Shown piece by piece: positions 24,043-36,938 of a stretch of DNA of 64,000 nt (positions within the stretch are counted from its first letter, which is position 1; each line of letters begins with the position of its first letter). The translations under genes and the position numbers were made by a program. The notes beneath the pieces are model-generated. The model saw only the letters and a list, made by a program, of their open reading frames with translations. It did no database searches and was not told the origin of the DNA. Origin of the DNA: Ancylostoma caninum (Eukaryota > Nematoda > Chromadorea > Rhabditida > Ancylostomatidae); NCBI GenBank assembly GCA_037903475.1, contig JBAJFG010000423.1, positions 186,001 through 250,000 on the forward strand, in the 5' to 3' direction.

Positions 24043-25587
24043 ATGGGTAGTACAGCGGGTACGGAAGACATATGTTCAAATCACCAAGGCGGTAGAATTT
24101 TTGAGGAAGTTAAAGAGTGCATAACAAAGACGTCTGGGGGTAGGAATTGCCACAGAGCTACTGAACTACTGGGTAAAGAAATTTTTCAATCTTTCTGTGA
24201 AAAGAATGTACATACTATCTCCTCTTTGTAAGTTTTTTTTTTCAGTTTCACCTCTTAAATAAAATTATCAGGTTCTTAGCCATCTCGTTTCAGATCCGGC
24301 TACTAACTACAAGTTTTACTCTACTAGTGTTAGAAGATGGGCATGAAGGGGTGAAAAGCAGGCAAAGAACAGACAATTGAACTGAGAGCACATAAAATTA
24401 ATTTTTTTTTCTATTATTTTACCGTAAGATCACTTAGTCTGTGGGTTGATCACCCCTAACCAGCGTTGGTTTGCCTGGTTAACGTTGAAACCCAGGTGTC
24501 AAAAAGCAGGCTAGGCTAACAAGGAACCAAAAATACATACGATTCTCTTTCAATCTTAGGTTTTTTTTTATCTAAAGTTTTCACTTGCAAACAACTGCGG
24601 ATTTCTGGGAACGCTCACGACATGGGGACTACCACATGGAAATTCTCACATTTTAGCTTACTACTCACTTTAGAGCACTTAAACACTGAAATAATTGTGC
24701 AAAATCAGTGCCCGTCTTCGTGAACAAACGGGAACGGGCGCTACATGTGTTTCTACCAGGACGTTCTTTCTGGTTACCTTTCTTTCTTGTTAACTATTCA
24801 TGAACATCCTAAAAGGATGAAAAGGACATATACTGTTGTGCATTAGGGATGAAATTTTAGGAATTCTAGGTTCTAGAACATCTACCAACCATAGAAGGTC
24901 ACCCCGGTTCGAGGACAAGTACAGTACCGATGTTAGCAGATTGTTCTGGGAAAGAGCAGTTCAGGTTCAATCTATGCATTTCATTGAACTGGTGGAAGTA
25001 AATGAGGGCATCTTGCGAACTAAGCCTAGTTGTTTCCGCTTAGATTTGAAAAAAAAAGCTGAGACTGCGGACGATGCACACGTGGAATTGGTGTCCGAAA
25101 ATGGGGATGTTCGAATGACGCTGATTTTCTGGAATACAGCCACGAGGAAAAGAATGCAGTATTGAATATATATACATATATTTACTATTGGGAGAAAGTC
25201 CAGCATCCCATAATTTTCGCCATAACGTTCGCTCAAGCGGAGGGAAGGCTGTAACTTTCTCGGAAACGTTTGCTAAGACGGGCACTTGCTGAGGTTGTGT
25301 GGCACATCATTAGCCAACATTTTTCCACCGTGGAATAGTGCAATAACCAAACCAAATATTGTCAATTTATTATTCCAGTGGAAATTTCAAAAAATTCTTT
25401 TTAAAAAAACTAGCAATTCTTTGATTTCAGGGAAGAAGAAATATCTAGCAAAATTATGATGACCTTGGATTTTCCTGTTTCTTTCGAAAATTCCAAGGAT
25501 GCCCAAGAAATCCTTCGTGCAATAAGATCTATAAACGTTTCCAAGATGGAGTTAACCTACCAGCAAATACGAGAAACGAGCTTCTAG
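24043..25587 (+). CDS. Uncharacterised 217-residue protein, three exons
   Basis: Exons 24043-24227, 24847-25158 and 25431-25587 (TAG) join in consistent phase to 654 nt. The start was chosen because the ATG follows a TTTAG acceptor. The first donor is GTAAGT; the second is a weak GTATTG, but without it the frame would stop two codons later, and the third exon begins after a good ATTTCAG and encodes a sensible acidic segment (EEEISSK...). No signal peptide or membrane segment is visible. Residues 1-62 are cysteine-containing, with two cysteines nine residues apart (CITKTSGGRNC). The middle is charged, with FWERAVQVQSM and VELVSENGDVRMTLIFW stretches that look like beta strands. I do not recognise the family; a faint similarity to the beta-rich layout of COMM domains is only a guess. 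It is divergent from the Ly6-type gene and may share its control region. Confidence 0.65.
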
Positions 25588-27694
25588 AGTGAAAACTGGT
25601 GCAGCATATCCAAGAACTTTAGGTCAGTGAATTACGTCAGTAGTATGGTTTTTGTCCAAAGAACTTTTAAAGTCTGAACTAGCAGAAAATCCAGTCTCGC
25701 GAATGAAGGAGTGGTCATAAGTTCCACTGCTGCTTAATTTTTCAAGGTTCCATCGAAAGATTCGAATCCACGAAGAGAGATCTGTGTTGGTATTGGCGTC
25801 GCTGGATTTGCACGTGCTGATTCACGAAAGCCCGCGTGGCGATCACAACCAATTAACAAGCGGATTTGGCTCATCGACAAATCGTCGTAAACACACTGCC
25901 GCCGTAGATCGATTCCGGGTATGATCGATAGATGGAGAGTTTCCTTGAATCTGGAAGAAATTCTGGGAGAGGCACTGCATTTCAGGACCGAGAGCAGCGG
26001 AGAAGAGGAAGGAGTGGTGCAGCGGCGTCAGGAAGGCCTTTCTGGCCAGGGATTCCTCTCAAAACGCAGCCGTTCACGAATACGTACACATTTTTTTGTG
26101 AACATGGCAAGGGCGAGATGCATCAGGAAATGCCTCTTTTTGCTACAATGTTTCGCGTCATGCGCGTCATGATTACTATAAATAACTGTTGCGCTTGCTT
26201 TGTCCTGGCCTGATTTGTAAATGTAACTTATATAATTTGTAATTTGCAAAGCGACGTTGAAATCACTGTAAAAGGTCGTTCCACTTTGAAAGAAGTTAAA
26301 TCATTGGAGAAACTGTTTTCGACATTTTATTGAGTCTGATTTCCGGCAAGTTTGGAAGAAAACTTCACACTATTCCATCAGAGACTATTTTGAAACCAGA
26401 AAAAAAGCCACATCTCCTCGCTCATTTGTGGAAAACCTGTCACTCCCTTAACTTGTCCTCGCCTTCGTTTTATCCTTCTTCCCTATCCTTTTCTCTTCTT
26501 CTAAATTCCCGCTCTTTCTCTCAAGAAGACCTATCTTCTAAGGAACCTCAGAAGGAATTGGATAGAATGCGCAAGTATACCACGATTAAAATTAACTGCA
26601 ACAGTCAAACTTCCAAACTAAGGTCTCAACCAGTTCATAACCATGGCGGGGTTCACGGACATTTCCTTCTAAGCCTCCATTTGATCAAGAGTGGACGAGT
26701 TTCACGGATAAGCTACGGCATACAATCTCGCCAACTTCACTAACATTCTTTCTAAAAGTTCTCATAACTTCACTGGGTAATAATTTCCTGTATTATCAAT
26801 AGTTCTATTTCCTTGCCAGTCGCTCGGATAATGACAGAATCCAGGAGTTAATGATTGATCAGATTAGTTGATCAGTGAGCGTTTTAGTGCATTGTGCTGC
26901 TGGGCAAGGAATACGTGTGGAATCAAGCTCAGGGCTTTTTATGCCAGGAGACTTTGCCATAATGCTTTCTTGAAAACTAACACCAGCCAAAGTCAGGAAC
27001 GGAGAAAGAGTTACTGAGCAAACACGAACCAAGAAAACGGAAAATTCCAATCAGCCCGGCCGAACTTTGGTGCGCAAATGCGAGAGTACCACAAAGGGCG
27101 AGCGGTCGCGGTACTAACGCTTGCGCAGTGGAACTAAAGCAAAAAAACTATATAGTCGAGTTTTTAGGGAAGGGGTGATAATGCACACTAAATCAACATT
27201 TGAAGAATCTTCAGGCGACGGCGATTGCTATGGCTTACATGTTCTCTTACAAGAACGCCGAAAACGCCTTTCCTTTTTGGAATGCAAGCTTCAAAAACGT
27301 TCGCAGAACGGCTCATATATGTAGAATTTCAATTCATTATGAGCTCAGCACGGTTGATCTGAGGTACACATTTCCAGGAGGAGTATGTTTCACGGATAAC
27401 GAATGGATGTCGGGAGTCTACTAGGCTTATTCGAACTACCCACTCAGCGGCTTCTATTAAAATTTCTGTTAGTCGGCCTACACCTTCTCTGCGCTCCAAG
27501 GTCAACGAGCAAGTGACGGAGATCCAACTACTCCTGACAGTTCTCCAACTGTATCTCATTGTTAGCCTTTTCAATTCCACTAGGATACAAATTTGCTTTC
27601 AGGTCTTCGAATATACGGCTGGTTCTGAGATATTGCCAGTGCTGCGAAACTATGTATCTCATTCACTTGCTCGAAACCGATGTGCGTATACATA
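25588..27694. other. Intergenic, no supported gene
   Basis: Several short open frames exist (the longest, 26330-26743, plus, 137 codons), but none has family resemblance or flanking splice signals that agree in phase. No repeat boundaries were recognised. Confidence 0.5.
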
Positions 27695-28171
27695 CGTACA
27701 ATACCCGCACTAAGGTTGTTGAAAATGAACATTAAGAACGCGGATTTGCGTTCTTTTCGTTCCAGGGCGATAACTCATCGTAACAAAGCGATTCACAGAC
27801 CAAACCAGAGGTCGGAGGCAGCAGTGGAGTGGGCTAGCACATTTCATGAAACCAGCTCTAAATTTCGATTTTGAACATTAAAGTCCCAGAGTCATTTACA
27901 GTGTTCGGATCATGCCGCGCATCAAAGTATGTCGCGCGCTATGCGCGGCAAAGCCGCGGCAGAAGAAAAAAAAACTTGCGGATTTCGTTGTTTAAAATCA
28001 GAATTTAGGGTTGATTTCATGAAATATGGTAGCCCACCCCATTGCCGTTTTTGACCCCTTGTTTGGCCTGTGAATCGCTTTGTTACAATGAGCTATAAGC
28101 CTAGAACGAAAACAACGCAAATCCGCGTTGTAGATGTTCATTTTTAATAAACTTAGTGCGGGTACTGTATG
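27695..28171. repeat. 477-bp fold-back element
   Basis: The left arm (27695-27880) and right arm (about 27998-28171) are inverted copies at roughly 75-80% identity. Shared blocks include ATACCCGCACTAAG / CTTAGTGCGGGTA, GATTCACAG / CTGTGAATC and TTTCATGAAA. The central spacer holds its own GC-rich mini-hairpin built from GCCGCGCAT and GCGCGGC. No target duplication was assigned. Confidence 0.65.
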
Positions 28172-28985
28172 TCCCACTGGAGAGAGTAACAAAGAACAAG
28201 CACTAAATGTAGGGGACATAACTAAGTGGTGTAGACTCCAAACAAAAATGAAAATGTAGAGGGTCAAAAATTGCGAGAGAACCAAGGTTCAGGAAATTCC
28301 CTTTTTCAGATGCGTAAGCTCAGATGAAAAAGAGGTGAAGGAAGCGGCAGAAGAGGACAAGACCAGTGGTGGTGTTCCTTGAAGTCTCATGAAGGGGCTA
28401 AGGTAGCCGCAAACTGAAAAAGGACGTGATCATCAAACAAGAGTAGGTGTATTTTATTCTAGAATTTGGTGACAGCAATGGAAGGATATGACTCTAGAGA
28501 GCAGTGAAGCAAAGCGGTTATCATAGAAGAAACAGTCTTCCTTCTGGATAACGAGACGTCCGCAGCCTTGCCGGAAATGCTCCTGAATCCAGCGAAGTGA
28601 AGCAAACAGGAAAGCTTCTCGCTATTGCATAGGAACTTTCCTAATAGGAGCTATGCATAAGAAACTCAGGGAGAGCGATTCGATTTGTTGTTGTTTTCTG
28701 CAGGAATCCTGAACTCATTACCGGATGCCTCGAAGAAGGGTGCAGAGCGAAATCCTGGAGATAAGTGGACAAGCATACGAAACTCACACGTGATGGACAA
28801 AGCAGCTAAAAAACAGAAGAAAAAACAAGGAGTAAGCTGTTGGGAATAGCCCTAAGATCTGATGTTTGGGTCAGGTTGAGTTAGACATAACGATGTGCAA
28901 CTATCGTGCAGCTGAAGCATATTTTTGACAATGTTTATTCACTTACCACTACAAATTTGACAACGTAATAAAGGCAAGGTAAGTA
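28172..28985. other. Intergenic, nothing recognised
   Basis: No open frame, splice-bounded exon or repeat boundary that I can support lies between the fold-back element and the mariner element. Confidence 0.4.
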
Positions 28986-30261
28986 TTAGGTTGGTGCAAA
29001 AATAATGCGCGTTTTTCGCTGCTTCATTTTCGGTGCAGAAAACTTCCGGTGTTTCTTATCATCTGTATGAGAAGTTGCACATGGTTTTGTAGCAAATTTC
29101 ATGGCCTTTTCAAATATCTCATCCATTTTGAGCGAAATTCATGTTTTTGGCGAATTTTTAGTTGTGGAACGAAAGGCGCCAAAACAAGTTTTTTGCCAAA
29201 CTCACTTCAGCGAGCTGATACTCGATGGCATCGCAGCAGGAATCGCTCAGAATACCACCATAGTTTTGGCGAAGGGAGTGTGAGCGAATGCATTCCGCCG
29301 AGCTGCTCCTGGATTTTTCGCCTTGGTGTGCCTTGCTTCGAAACTAAGGAATGTCGCACAGGTCTTCCCGGGGTTTGCGACCCCCAACTGATGACAATTA
29401 TCAAACAGCACCCATCCAAAACAACATATTTGGTTTCGCGGAACATTGCCGGTGATTGCTGTCAGACCATCCCTCCCTTCAATGAAAATGGGAGGATGAA
29501 AAAGCTTGACGAGTTGATGTCGCGTATACTGAACCAATACCTCGTTGATCCTCGTTGAGAGGTGTGCTTCGCACCTTTGTAGTGAAAAAATTGCGACCAA
29601 ACAGTCGGTCGCTTAGTAATTAAATATGAAGTATAGACCCTCTTCGACAAAATGAGGTGCCTTGCTCAACAGTTGGACGAGGAACATGCACCGAAATACT
29701 CCCAGAAACCGAAGCAACACCAAAATAAGGTCACGGCGACTTTGTGGTGAACTGCTGCCAAAATTGCTCACTGCAGCTCATTCATTCTTCCTAATCTGGT
29801 AAGTGGTTTCAAGACGTAAATGAACTAAATTAGAAACTTCACGGTGTGACCCCAGCGTTGCTCAATAAAATGGATTCTTCACTCCTACACGGTACCGTCC
29901 AGGCACACCCTGCACGACAGATTCTTCACAGGTTCGAGCAACTGAGCTAGGAAGCTCGGACTCCTACATCATAATCAGCAAGCTTCTCGCTCACCGACTA
30001 CCGCTTCCCCGAGAACCTGGACTACTTCTTCCGGGAGAATTTTCTCGAAGACTAAAGTGATACCAAAACTGCCCTCCGGAAGTTTGTCGATTCTAGAAGG
30101 TCCTGTCAGAAATGCACGGTAGTCGGAGAACGTCTATCTTATTGCTAAAGATTTGCGGATTACAATATTTCTAAGCTTATTGAAAAAGATCGATTTTGAA
30201 AGGAGTTATGAGGTTCGGAATCAAAGGCATGAAAACGCGCATTATTTTTGCACCAACCTAA
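28986..30261 (+). mobile_element. Full-length decayed mariner (irritans-type ends)
   Basis: A 1276-bp element with terminal inverted repeats beginning TTAGGTTGGTGCAAAAATAA, identical at both ends over about 28 bp, and TA duplications at 28984-28985 and 30262-30263. Length and termini match complete mariner elements of the irritans subfamily, to which hookworm bandit belongs. Transposase is readable on the plus strand in fragments: GRMKKLDEL and LVDPR near 29500, KPKQHQNKV..LWWTAA near 29710, LTDYRFPENLDYFF near 30000, and DTKTALRKFVDSR near 30060. Frameshifts and stops separate them. The perfect ends but broken gene suggest it was mobilised in trans. Confidence 0.9.
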
Positions 30262-33147
30262 TATTAAAAGGACTAAAGTGATGGAAAAAGGAGGAATTAC
30301 GGTAAGATCTGACTGGTAGGCCTTGCCGCCCTGAAATCTTCTGAAAAAAGCTCTTCCAGAAAACAAGTGGGCCAGGTACTACCACAGAGCACATCCACCA
30401 TCAAATTTGTGGTTGTGGATTTTGTATTATACATAACTTATTCTTATAATAATTAAGGCCGATTAATGTATTATGCACATTCGAGTTGAAAAATCGCATA
30501 TTCGAGTTCAAAAAATCAATTCCGAATGAGAAGAAAATTCGGAATTTTCAAGAGGAGGGAGCATCCACAACCTGTGGAAAGGCAACGATAAGAACGAATT
30601 CAACCATTTCTCTCTTCAAAATTCGATTTTTCTCGACCGAGTTCAGAATTATTAATCAAATTACATACATATTCGGTTTTCATTTGGTCCAACATAAGTA
30701 TAGTGAACATGGACGAGATCTACCTCCATAAATTGAAGACTAGCTCTTACAGGGTGTGGCTGGCGCCCGTACGAAGACAGGTAAACGTCAAATGGCGCAC
30801 CGTAACGGACAGTGTCGGCTGAAAACAGGGGGCCGACGGTGTGGTTATTCAGCTGACGGGCAATAGACAGCGAATTTCTGCTCAAACACACGACGGCCTG
30901 TTACAGTCGGCTTTCAACAGAAACTATCTATGGACAAGCAGGGCCGATTCTGTGGCAGGGATCGACGAACAACTTCCAGAAACAAGGATTTGCTTCTGAA
31001 GTTCTTCCAGAAGACCAATGTTTTCCTGACTGCCTCGAAATGTCAGTGACAGGGAGGAAAATTTCTTTCACACTTTTACTGGCTGAAGTGCTGGACCGGA
31101 AAATGAGAAATTTTCAGGAAAGTCTAGGAAATGTTCAATCAACAGCGAAAGAAAGAGCGGTTCTGACTGGATTTTCCAGTGAAATAAAATAGGCTGTTCT
31201 TTCCAAGACAATTGGCGAGTTTGATGGGCATTGATTTGTTTCAAGGATTTGTTTAGAAAACTCGCTCTTTCCTGAGAAGTGAGAGGGGAAAAGAGTTGTG
31301 GTCCCACTCAGGCTGTGCATTCATCAGAGTTCCCGAAAAACACATCACATGGAATTTCGAAATATTCCCACTAATTAATTAATAGGGTTGTTTATTTGTT
31401 CAGCGCTGCCACATTGTTTCACTATGGCACCGTTTCGATGTTTTAAATGAAGTGCCCTAACATCTGAACAGAAATCACTACATTAGTTTGTGTAGTTCTA
31501 TATAATAGAAAAAAAGTTTCGTCAGTTCGTTATTATCAATTCTCAAGGAAATTCGAGTGAGAAATCATGGCGTTCTTTGATGTCCCAGAAATTCATAGCA
31601 TAAAGGACAAAATGTGACGTGCAACCAAGTCTCCCTCGTTAGGACAAGCTGAGCAATTAAACTCCAAGGACACCCACCCCTATAACTCTTAGGGAGAACA
31701 CTGCGCTTCCGAACAAATACGTTATGAATTTGCTGGCATGGACAAATAAAGAGGTCGAGCCGAATCTGAAAAATATTGTCGAAACGCGATCACCTGATCA
31801 GCAATGAGGTAATAACACGAGTTAACATCCAACACTTGCGCATAATCCGCGTAGTTCAAAGTCATGAAGTCGAAAATTCCAAAGGAAAACTCATAAAGTT
31901 TCCACGAAATTTACCTTCGCTTCGATTCATGTAATATTTATCTATTTGCTCATCTGTTTTTATTTATTTATTTGCATGCGAATATAGGATACATGTACAC
32001 AACAAAACGGATAGCAACTAATAAAAGGTGGTATACGAAGAGTTCCATCAAAATGACAAAGCATAACTAAGGCTAGGACATGTATACTAGTTTGCAAATT
32101 CTCATGGTTGGCTTAAATCTTGTACAGAGAAGATAACGCTAACTTTTCGTTGTACATATAAGAGGGATAGAAAGGAAATAAGAGGCGCTCAACTGAAAAG
32201 ACATGGTGACTTTGTCGTCACGCAACATTATTTAGCTATATTTCAATCCATTAGACTACATAGGGTGGCTCATAATTATGGCGACAGAAGCAAGCGCCCA
32301 CTAAAAATGCATCTCAACTTAGTTGAGGACAGCGACATGGCATTTTTGTTCGTTATTCAAAGGTAAAAAATATTCAGTTCCTCAATATGATTCATCTTCT
32401 GCAACACTGACGCCGAAATGTCTTATAATTTCATTGACCGTGGCAGGCCGGCAATCTCGTCAAACTCACTTCTAGTCGAGAGAAGCTTTCTCCAACAATT
32501 AGGGACAAAAAATCAACAGATTTGCATCCCCTTCAGGTTTTGATAGAGCCATCTTCTCGAAAACCAAGGAAACTGAACGATCCAATGGGTTGAAATATTT
32601 TGAGAGGTCATTGCCGAGATCATTGAAATTTTCCTGAATGTTTAGGTCTCTTGCAAATTGTATCAGAGCTCCACTTCGACTTCTACAGAAATTTGTTGCA
32701 AACTCTTTACGCCTTCGAATCATTGTGTAAGCCGATTTCCTGAGCGCTCTCAGCCATTTGAGAACGCGGCGTGCCAAAATACCATTGTTTCAAAAATGGG
32801 TGCTAGCAGTGGCAGTAAGCAGGAAGGAAGCATTTAGGAATTTCCACTGATACAATCGAATATTGAAAGTGATGAACTAGCTTCAATAAATAAGTTTGTA
32901 TTTAAGAAACTGGTTCCTGAAATAAGTTGAAGAAGCGCAAGCATGCATGGTGTTACCGTAATTACGGGCCTCGCTGCATTATGATATTTCTCGCTTTCCT
33001 TCTTTTACTTTTCCATTTCATTCCGCGTTGATAACCGATTCAATGGTCCAGTGCAGTGGGCGTGGTCAGTACTGTGCAGCAGGCGCGGTACATCATAATG
33101 TGGTACGTTGAATAAAAAATCTAAGGAGCCTATCCACCTGCAGTCTA
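30262..33147. other. Intergenic, AT-rich, no supported gene
   Basis: A CAGGGTGTGGCTGGCGCC end-like motif near 30750 and an AGGGTGGCTCATAATTATGG motif near 32265 resemble Tc1-type termini, but no partner end was found for either. The minus-strand open frame 32777-32499 (92 codons) shows no known motif. Poly-T and TTTATT runs near 31945-31975 could be the tail of an old retroelement. Confidence 0.4.
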
Positions 33148-34413
33148 CAGGGTGCGGCTTAAATACTGTGTCAAACTTTGTCGCAAATTCCATCCCCATT
33201 GCGAAAAAGCTCCTTGCCCTGAATTTCATATCTAAAGTTGCTATCCCTTTTTCAGCATTACCTCCTCGTTTCGTAACTTCACATCAATATTCCACGTTAT
33301 AACATGTCCAAATTTGAAAAGAACCAAGATCGAGCTATGAAGCATCACCATACAATCTTTTTTCTTGATCGCCTATTTTTTGCAGCAATACAACTGCACC
33401 GTCCAGTTTGCAGTACGATACTCTGCTGTTGAAGGGCTGTTCCCATATATATGCCACACGGATGTCGCAGTCCTAGTTTTCGAGAAAATTCACGAGAAAC
33501 GAACTCGTTACAAAAATGCGAGGTAGAAGAGTCAAGTGCACACAGAGCCGTGATCTTTGCTAAGAGCGATTAATTCACCTACTAATGAGGAAGTCCAGAC
33601 GGAACACTACAACCACTAGGAGCAGCATGTTCACAACGAAGCGCGTCAGGACGAGAGAAGGCAGAATTTAGTCATGTTACCTTGGAGGGCCGCAAAAGTT
33701 AGGTACCTTAGGACGATGATCTTTTTTTCAGCGTGGGACGGAGCTTCATCAGCAAAAATCGCGTACTGTAAGGGCAGTTCTCCAAGACATCAGATGGGGT
33801 AGGAAAGGCCTCTTTTGCAGATCACATCTGACCTATGTCATCACTGAAGCTGATGTTTCTGAAAGTGACCATAAGCCTCAGGTCGACGTTGAATTAAAGT
33901 TCGAAAAACAGCTCTTTGCTGGAGAAAAGGGTAGTTTTGTAAAGTAGGTATAGCTGCTAGTTCATCTATCAAAAAAGGGTCCGCTAGGGCAGCAGGGCTT
34001 CAAGAAATGAGGCGCAGAAGAAAAAGTGACCGTTGGTGCACCAACTCCACGAACTCATGCCGGCAGAGGAATCGTGTGCACACTTCCTTGACATCGATCG
34101 TGTGGATGTGTCAACTGGTGATCTTAGAGGAGTGGACATGCGCTCAATAACCCACTGCTGTTACGAATCTGGGATCGCTCACAGGAAAGAAGGAAGAAGA
34201 AAACCTCCGGAATTTTCTTCGGGCCTCAGTGGTCGTACATGCTTTAGGTGTAACCTCCGTCGTGAATGCAGAAGGAGACAACGTTACACGTATCCCAGTG
34301 TGTTTAATTTCTAAGAGTTTAGGCAAATAATACTGAAGAGGGATTAGAGTTTCAGTTTCTGTCACAAAAGTTATTAACAAATATTTTTGACACAGTATTT
34401 ATGCCGCACCCTG
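33148..34413. mobile_element. Tc1/mariner-type inverted-repeat element
   Basis: Termini CAGGGTGCGGCTTAAATACT (left) and the inverted match ...TATTTATGCCGCACCCTG (right) enclose 1266 bp, and TA lies at both borders (33146-33147, 34414-34415). The repeats match over about 28 bp with one mismatch. No transposase motif is readable on either strand, so it is either non-autonomous or decayed beyond recognition. Confidence 0.75.
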
Positions 34414-35124
34414 TACACCCCTAAGTGGATCTTTTCTGTTTTTTCTTATTCATACCATTGAATCATCTCCACATTTGCTCAAGAAAAGCTAACGAATGAA
34501 AATGAGGTTCATGCATACGTATGTATGTAGATACATTTTGTGTCCTACCTCATGATAAACAACTTGGTAGAAGAAAAAGGACTGTCGTTATGAATGGAAT
34601 TGAGAGGAACGAAATACGCTGCAACCAGTACGATGCCAGGTCGTTACAGCGTAATCCCACGCACTCGGATTATGATGAATCAGCGCGTTTTTCCGACGAT
34701 GTGCGGGATGACAAAGTCATTAAGAAGACTATTTCGGGGTCAAAAACACACAGTGCAACACGTCCGTGAGGAAGGGACGAGTTTCAGGAGGTCTAGAAAT
34801 GGTTCTCTTCCTTTCGCGCTTGTCGCGCCAAAATGAACAGTCATATGCTTGTTCCGCCTCCAGTCTCATACCCTAGTTTCTGTAAATTTTTTTTCATTAT
34901 TTGTGTCTAATCAGTCTTCTTGGTTGCTTAGAAGCCTAAAAGTGGACGGACTACAAATGGTTGGCCTAGGTAGAGGCGAAATGGATCAGTGGTTTAATTC
35001 GCTCCTAAAATTGCTGTTTGGTACTTTATCATTACGATTTATTACAACTGCTTCATAGGGGAACTGTAAAAATAGAACTACATAGAACACAGATACCAAG
35101 AGTTGAACTTGTGAATGTGGCAGT
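34414..35124. other. Intergenic, nothing recognised
   Basis: Two overlapping plus-strand frames (34521-34769, 34594-34836) show no family signal and no agreed splice structure. Confidence 0.4.
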
Positions 35125-35406
35125 ATGTCGGAAAGTAGTGAAGGTGGTGAAGTTAAACAACCACCAAAGTACGTAAGGGTATCCATAGTAGCAGTCACTA
35201 TATTCACTTTCAGTTCCTTTGCTGGCGTCGCGTCCCAAATGCTCAACAGGGACGCTGCGGTGCGGTTTGGTTACGCTTACGAGCTGGTTTTGACATGTTC
35301 CGACATATATCGCGTGGAACATGACGAACCTTGCGTCCCATCTCCATCCTGCTTTGCTAAAATTAGTATGATGCGCGTTAGGACATGTCCGAGAGAGATG
35401 GCGTAA
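35125..35406 (+). CDS. Candidate small two-exon gene, function unknown
   Basis: An open frame of 93 codons starts ATGTCGGAAAGTAGTGAAGG. It contains a typical nematode mini-intron, donor AA|GTACGTAAGG at 35168 and acceptor TTTCAG ending at 35212, 45 nt long. Both spliced (78 aa) and unspliced (93 aa) products stay in frame, because the intron is a multiple of three without a stop. The unspliced form adds a hydrophobic stretch (VSIVAVTIFTF). No family resemblance is seen, and the opposite strand also has a 120-codon frame here (35415-35053), so this may be a repeat rather than a gene. Confidence 0.25.
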   Translation: MSESSEGGEVKQPPKYVRVSIVAVTIFTFSSFAGVASQMLNRDAAVRFGYAYELVLTCSDIYRVEHDEPCVPSPSCFAKISMMRVRTCPREMA

Positions 35407-36938
35407 CAAAACCAAAATCGCATGATATGCACCGCTGTTGCGAGGCGGTACCAGTAGAGGAAAAAAACAGGGAAATTACTCAGTGTGGGTTCAGATGACT
35501 GGCAGAAGTTCTCACATTGGAGATGGAATTTTTCACAAAGGTTTGCAGAAACAATTGATTTTCTGGACGTTTATATATAATATAATATATAATCGGACGA
35601 GAGATTGACACTCTCCTTCATCATCGAGATGATCTTGCCTGATCCAGCACACCTTTACCTCTTTGAAGAAACTGCAGACAAAGCGGATAGAATAAGATTA
35701 AGGTTTAGCTACCATTGGCTGGTCCTGGTTAAAGGCAGCACCCACGGAAATTTTCAACTTCAGGATTTCAAGATAACCTTGGGTTTTCGACCATGAAGAA
35801 CACGAATATGAGGGTCAATTCCACTTGAAAGTAACAGGAAAATAATTTTCGGGTACTCTGAATTTGTTGCAATTGAACAACACGGTCGAGTTGTCAGGCA
35901 TGGGGTAGGGCAAGAAGTCGATAACATTGACTTGATCGCCACGTATTTCCTCGACGGATTTGGATATTTTCGTGGTTTTGCAGCATATTCAAGTCAGAAA
36001 AGAACAGAAATCAGAAGAAAATGGAGTATGGGCTGCACAGACTTACTGGTGAAGAAAAACGAGTACATGTGGGGAAAAATGGAAAAGAATTAGTACAAAC
36101 ACACAAAATAGGAAGAAAAGGTTGTTATGAAAAGAGAAAATGGAAAACAGCTGGTGAAAAGTAAGATTAGAATGCAAACAGGCAGCTGCAGCCAAAATAG
36201 TGTAAGAATACGGAAAAGTCAGCGAAACAAATTTTTTTTAAAGAAAAACTGAGCGATTATATGTGAAAACAGCTGATTCGTTCCAATATCGCCCCACGGC
36301 TATTTCTGCGCAGCAGGTCAACTCGTACTAGCGGGCTGTGTTCGAACTGTTGAACTGATGTTATACTTGCGATATCTCATGAAGTGCGGGGTTTCTGACA
36401 GCATTTCCATCACAGAATTGTCGGGACAATGCCTGAGGTTCGAAAACTCTCAAAAGTTCGAAGGTGAAGATTATCGTGGGTGCTGCCTTTAATCTTCTTC
36501 CTTGTACATGGCATATGGCAATCCACAGAGTAAAAAAAATTGTAAGGAAAAAGAAGAAAAGAAAGAGAATGAGAAGAAAAGGAGGGGAACTTTCATAAAG
36601 GAGAATGGGAGATTTGTGTAGTGTGTACACTAACGCAAATATTTCACATTGTTTTATTCCAATTATTATATTTTGTAGTTTTATTTGACATCTCAAGTTA
36701 TTTATTTGGACATCGACAAGTGGATGACCTAGGCCTACTGTTGAAATCTACTCAAACACAGATTGATGTTAATCGTTCCTTTACGATATAGACGTCTAAT
36801 AAATAAATAGATTTATTTATTGCATAGCAATGCGCGAATTCTCAGAACGAGTACGTTTAGAATGGCTTCATCTAGTGAACAAATAGGAAAAAGAGAGTTG
36901 CAAACATTGAGAGGGATGTTGAATCTGACTTCCAATTA
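35407..36938. other. Intergenic, nothing recognised
   Basis: A short AT palindrome (TATATATAATATAATATATA near 35571) and purine-rich tracts near 36120 and 36540 are the only structures noticed. The minus-strand frame 36696-36361 has no recognisable domain. Confidence 0.4.

Noticed and set aside
35053..35415. 120-codon minus-strand frame
   Set aside because: No motif; it overlaps a plus-strand frame that has better splice signals, and neither is strongly supported.
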